This document shows, one piece after another, positions 62,724 to 64,000 of a DNA stretch of 64,000 nt. The position numbers and the translations under genes were made by a program. Numbering within the stretch: the stretch's first letter is position 1; each line of letters opens with the position of its first letter. The DNA lies in NCBI GenBank assembly GCA_003212315.1, contig QCQB01000002.1, positions 91,346 to 155,345 of the forward strand. Direction: 5' to 3'. This DNA comes from SAR116 cluster bacterium AG-447-C21. Its GTDB lineage: Bacteria > Pseudomonadota > Alphaproteobacteria > Thalassobaculales > Thalassobaculaceae. The notes beneath the pieces were generated by a model. That model was not told the origin of the DNA and did no database searches. It saw only the letters and a program-made list of their open reading frames with translations.

Positions 62724-64000
62724 ATGAGTCACGATATCCTTATAGTTGATGACGAATTGGATATTAGATCACTGCTATCTGGCATTCTGCAAGATGAAGG
62801 ATATGATACTAGACAAGCTGCTAATTCAACCCAAGCGATTGCGGCAATTAATCTTCGGCTTCCAACTTTGGTCATACTTGATATTTGGTTGCAAAATAGT
62901 GAACTAGACGGTTTGAAGATATTAGAATGGATTCAAAAATCGCATCCCGGGTGTCCGGTAATTATGATAAGTGGTCATGGAAATATTCAAACGGCTGTTT
63001 CGGCAATTAAATCCGGAGCTTACGACTTTATCGAAAAACCTTTTAAAGCAGATAAACTTATTCTTTTGGTGAAAAGAGCTATCGAGGCTGCTGGACTAAA
63101 ACGAGAGAACAAAGAATTAAAAGAGCAGGTAGGACCAAGAGAAAATTTAATCGGAGAATCCTCAGAAATCGGCAATTTGTTAAACTCTATAGAAAAAGTG
63201 GCGCCTTCAAACAGTAGGGTTTTGATCACTGGTCCAGCGGGATCTGGTAAAGAAATTGTAGCGCGAATGTTACATGCGAAATCAGGAAGAATTCAAGCAC
63301 CATTTTTAGCTTTAAATTGTGCAACTTTAAACCCTAACAGGTTAGAAAGTGAGCTTTTTGGGGTCGATACTCAGATATCGCAAAATCCAGGAGAAAAAGT
63401 AGTAGGTGTTTTCGAACGGGCTCACAAAGGCACACTTTTCTTAGATGAGATTGCTGATATGCCTTTAGAAACTCAAGGAAAGATTGTGCGTGTACTTCAA
63501 GAACAAAAGTTTCGTAGAGTAGGAGGGGAGGTTGAAGTTGAAGTTGATGTCCGTGTTATTGCATCCACAAATCGAGATCTAAATAAAGAGATAAAAGAGC
63601 TCAGATTCCGTGAAGATTTATTTTATCGTTTAAATGTAGTTCCTATAAAAGTACCTGCCTTAAAAGACCGAAGGGAAGATATCCCTTTACTGGCCAGACA
63701 TTTTTTAAAAAAGTCATCCGAGGTAGCTGGAAGCCCTATAAACGAAATTAGTGAAGACGCAATGGCTGTTTTGCAAGTATATAATTGGCCGGGGAATGTC
63801 CGGCAGCTGAGAAATATTATTGAGTGGGTAGTAATAATGGCATCAAATAACAGCGGTGAAACAGTTAATGTCGAAATGTTACCTCCTGAATTGGGAAGTG
63901 TGGCACCAGTCAGCCTTAATTCTGATAAAGGAATTGAGATAATGGGAATGGCGCTTAGAGAGGCCAGAGAACATTTTGAAAGGGAATACCTTATGGCACA
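62724..64000 (+). CDS. ntrX: Response regulator NtrX (3' end cut by window)
   Basis: About 425 residues visible from ATG 62724 (AGGAGC upstream). The receiver domain has ILIVDDELDIRSLL and the acceptor Asp in VILDIWLQNSELDG (about 54). The AAA+ domain has GPAGSGKE, ESELFGVDT and [12 protein letters not shown]. The sigma-54 GAFTGA motif is absent: the sequence after ELFG reads VDTQISQNPGEKVVG, as expected for alphaproteobacterial NtrX, which does not act as a classical sigma-54 activator. The DNA-binding end lies beyond the window. Confidence 0.95.
   Translation, partial: MSHDILIVDDELDIRSLLSGILQDEGYDTRQAANSTQAIAAINLRLPTLVILDIWLQNSELDGLKILEWIQKSHPGCPVIMISGHGNIQTAVSAIKSGAYDFIEKPFKADKLILLVKRAIEAAGLKRENKELKEQVGPRENLIGESSEIGNLLNSIEKVAPSNSRVLITGPAGSGKEIVARMLHAKSGRIQAPFLALNCATLNPNRLESELFGVDTQISQNPGEKVVGVFERAHKGTLFLDEIADMPLETQGKIVRVLQEQKFRRVGGEVEVEVDVRVIASTNRDLNKEIKELRFREDLFYRLNVVPIKVPALKDRREDIPLLARHFLKKSSEVAGSPINEISEDAMAVLQVYNWPGNVRQLRNIIEWVVIMASNNSGETVNVEMLPPELGSVAPVSLNSDKGIEIMGMALREAREHFEREYLMA

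Noticed and set aside
62724..64000. Damaged AAA+ domain in NtrX because GAFTGA is missing
   Set aside because: Absence of this motif is normal for alphaproteobacterial NtrX; the rest of the domain is intact.

Overview
The window looks like the chromosome of an AT-rich (roughly 40% GC by eye) alphaproteobacterium, probably a free-living, possibly marine relative of the Rhodospirillales. Evidence is gene order as well as protein similarity: ruvCAB-ybgC-tolQRAB-pal-cpoB-tilS-ftsH-folP-glmM; the 6S RNA position between zapA and the 5-formyltetrahydrofolate cyclo-ligase gene; efp-suhB-ompA-motA-ompA beside rpmE; and ispDF-pgpA-cinA next to dusB-ntrBC-ntrYX. I see no rRNA, tRNA, insertion sequence, prophage or CRISPR array.

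Region 1 (1-16624, almost all minus strand) is a dense housekeeping block. It covers Holliday-junction processing (RuvCAB), the complete Tol-Pal envelope machine, tRNA-Ile lysidine synthesis (TilS), membrane proteolysis (FtsH), folate synthesis and interconversion (FolP, 5-FCL), the start of peptidoglycan precursor synthesis (GlmM, cut by the window edge) and cell division (ZapA). Many genes overlap by 1-8 bases or nearly touch. A strong hairpin and a separate promoter lie between pal and cpoB.

Region 2 (17059-29522) holds central carbon genes (tkt, gap, class I aldolase, without pgk between them), thiE, efp and a SuhB-like protein that has lost most of its metal ligands. A three-gene OmpA/MotA/MotB-like envelope motor set, an MsbA-like ABC exporter, rpmE and a small heat-shock protein gene with a heat-shock-type promoter follow.

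Region 3 (29575-44948) is accessory metabolism: metY with a hydrolase and a thioesterase; a PCu(A)C copper protein; a tartrate/malate-type dehydrogenase; an SDR without its catalytic tyrosine; threonine aldolase; an MFS carrier; a GntR regulator; a TauD-like dioxygenase; and a fused HyuA-HyuB protein. A class III alcohol dehydrogenase gene has lost its 3' end and runs into what looks like the last ~60 codons of an alanine racemase gene, which I read as a deletion scar. A membrane-anchored CoxG-like protein lies beyond it.

Region 4 (45026-52560, minus strand) is a ten-gene Mrp/Mbh-type cation/proton antiporter operon in the order E-F-G-A'(MbhD/E-like)-B-C-D-D-small-D. It has three antiporter-like large subunits and no full-length MrpA.

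Region 5 (52706-64000) has an isocitrate-lyase-superfamily enzyme, pncC, pgpA, the bifunctional ispDF, a YpjD/CcsA-like membrane protein, and dusB-ntrB-ntrC-ntrY-ntrX (ntrX cut by the window end), the usual alphaproteobacterial nitrogen/redox two-component locus.

The strongest second-look items are the adh/alr junction, the degenerate SuhB, a perfect 15-bp inverted repeat inside gap, the three-antiporter Mrp operon and the motor module outside any flagellar context.
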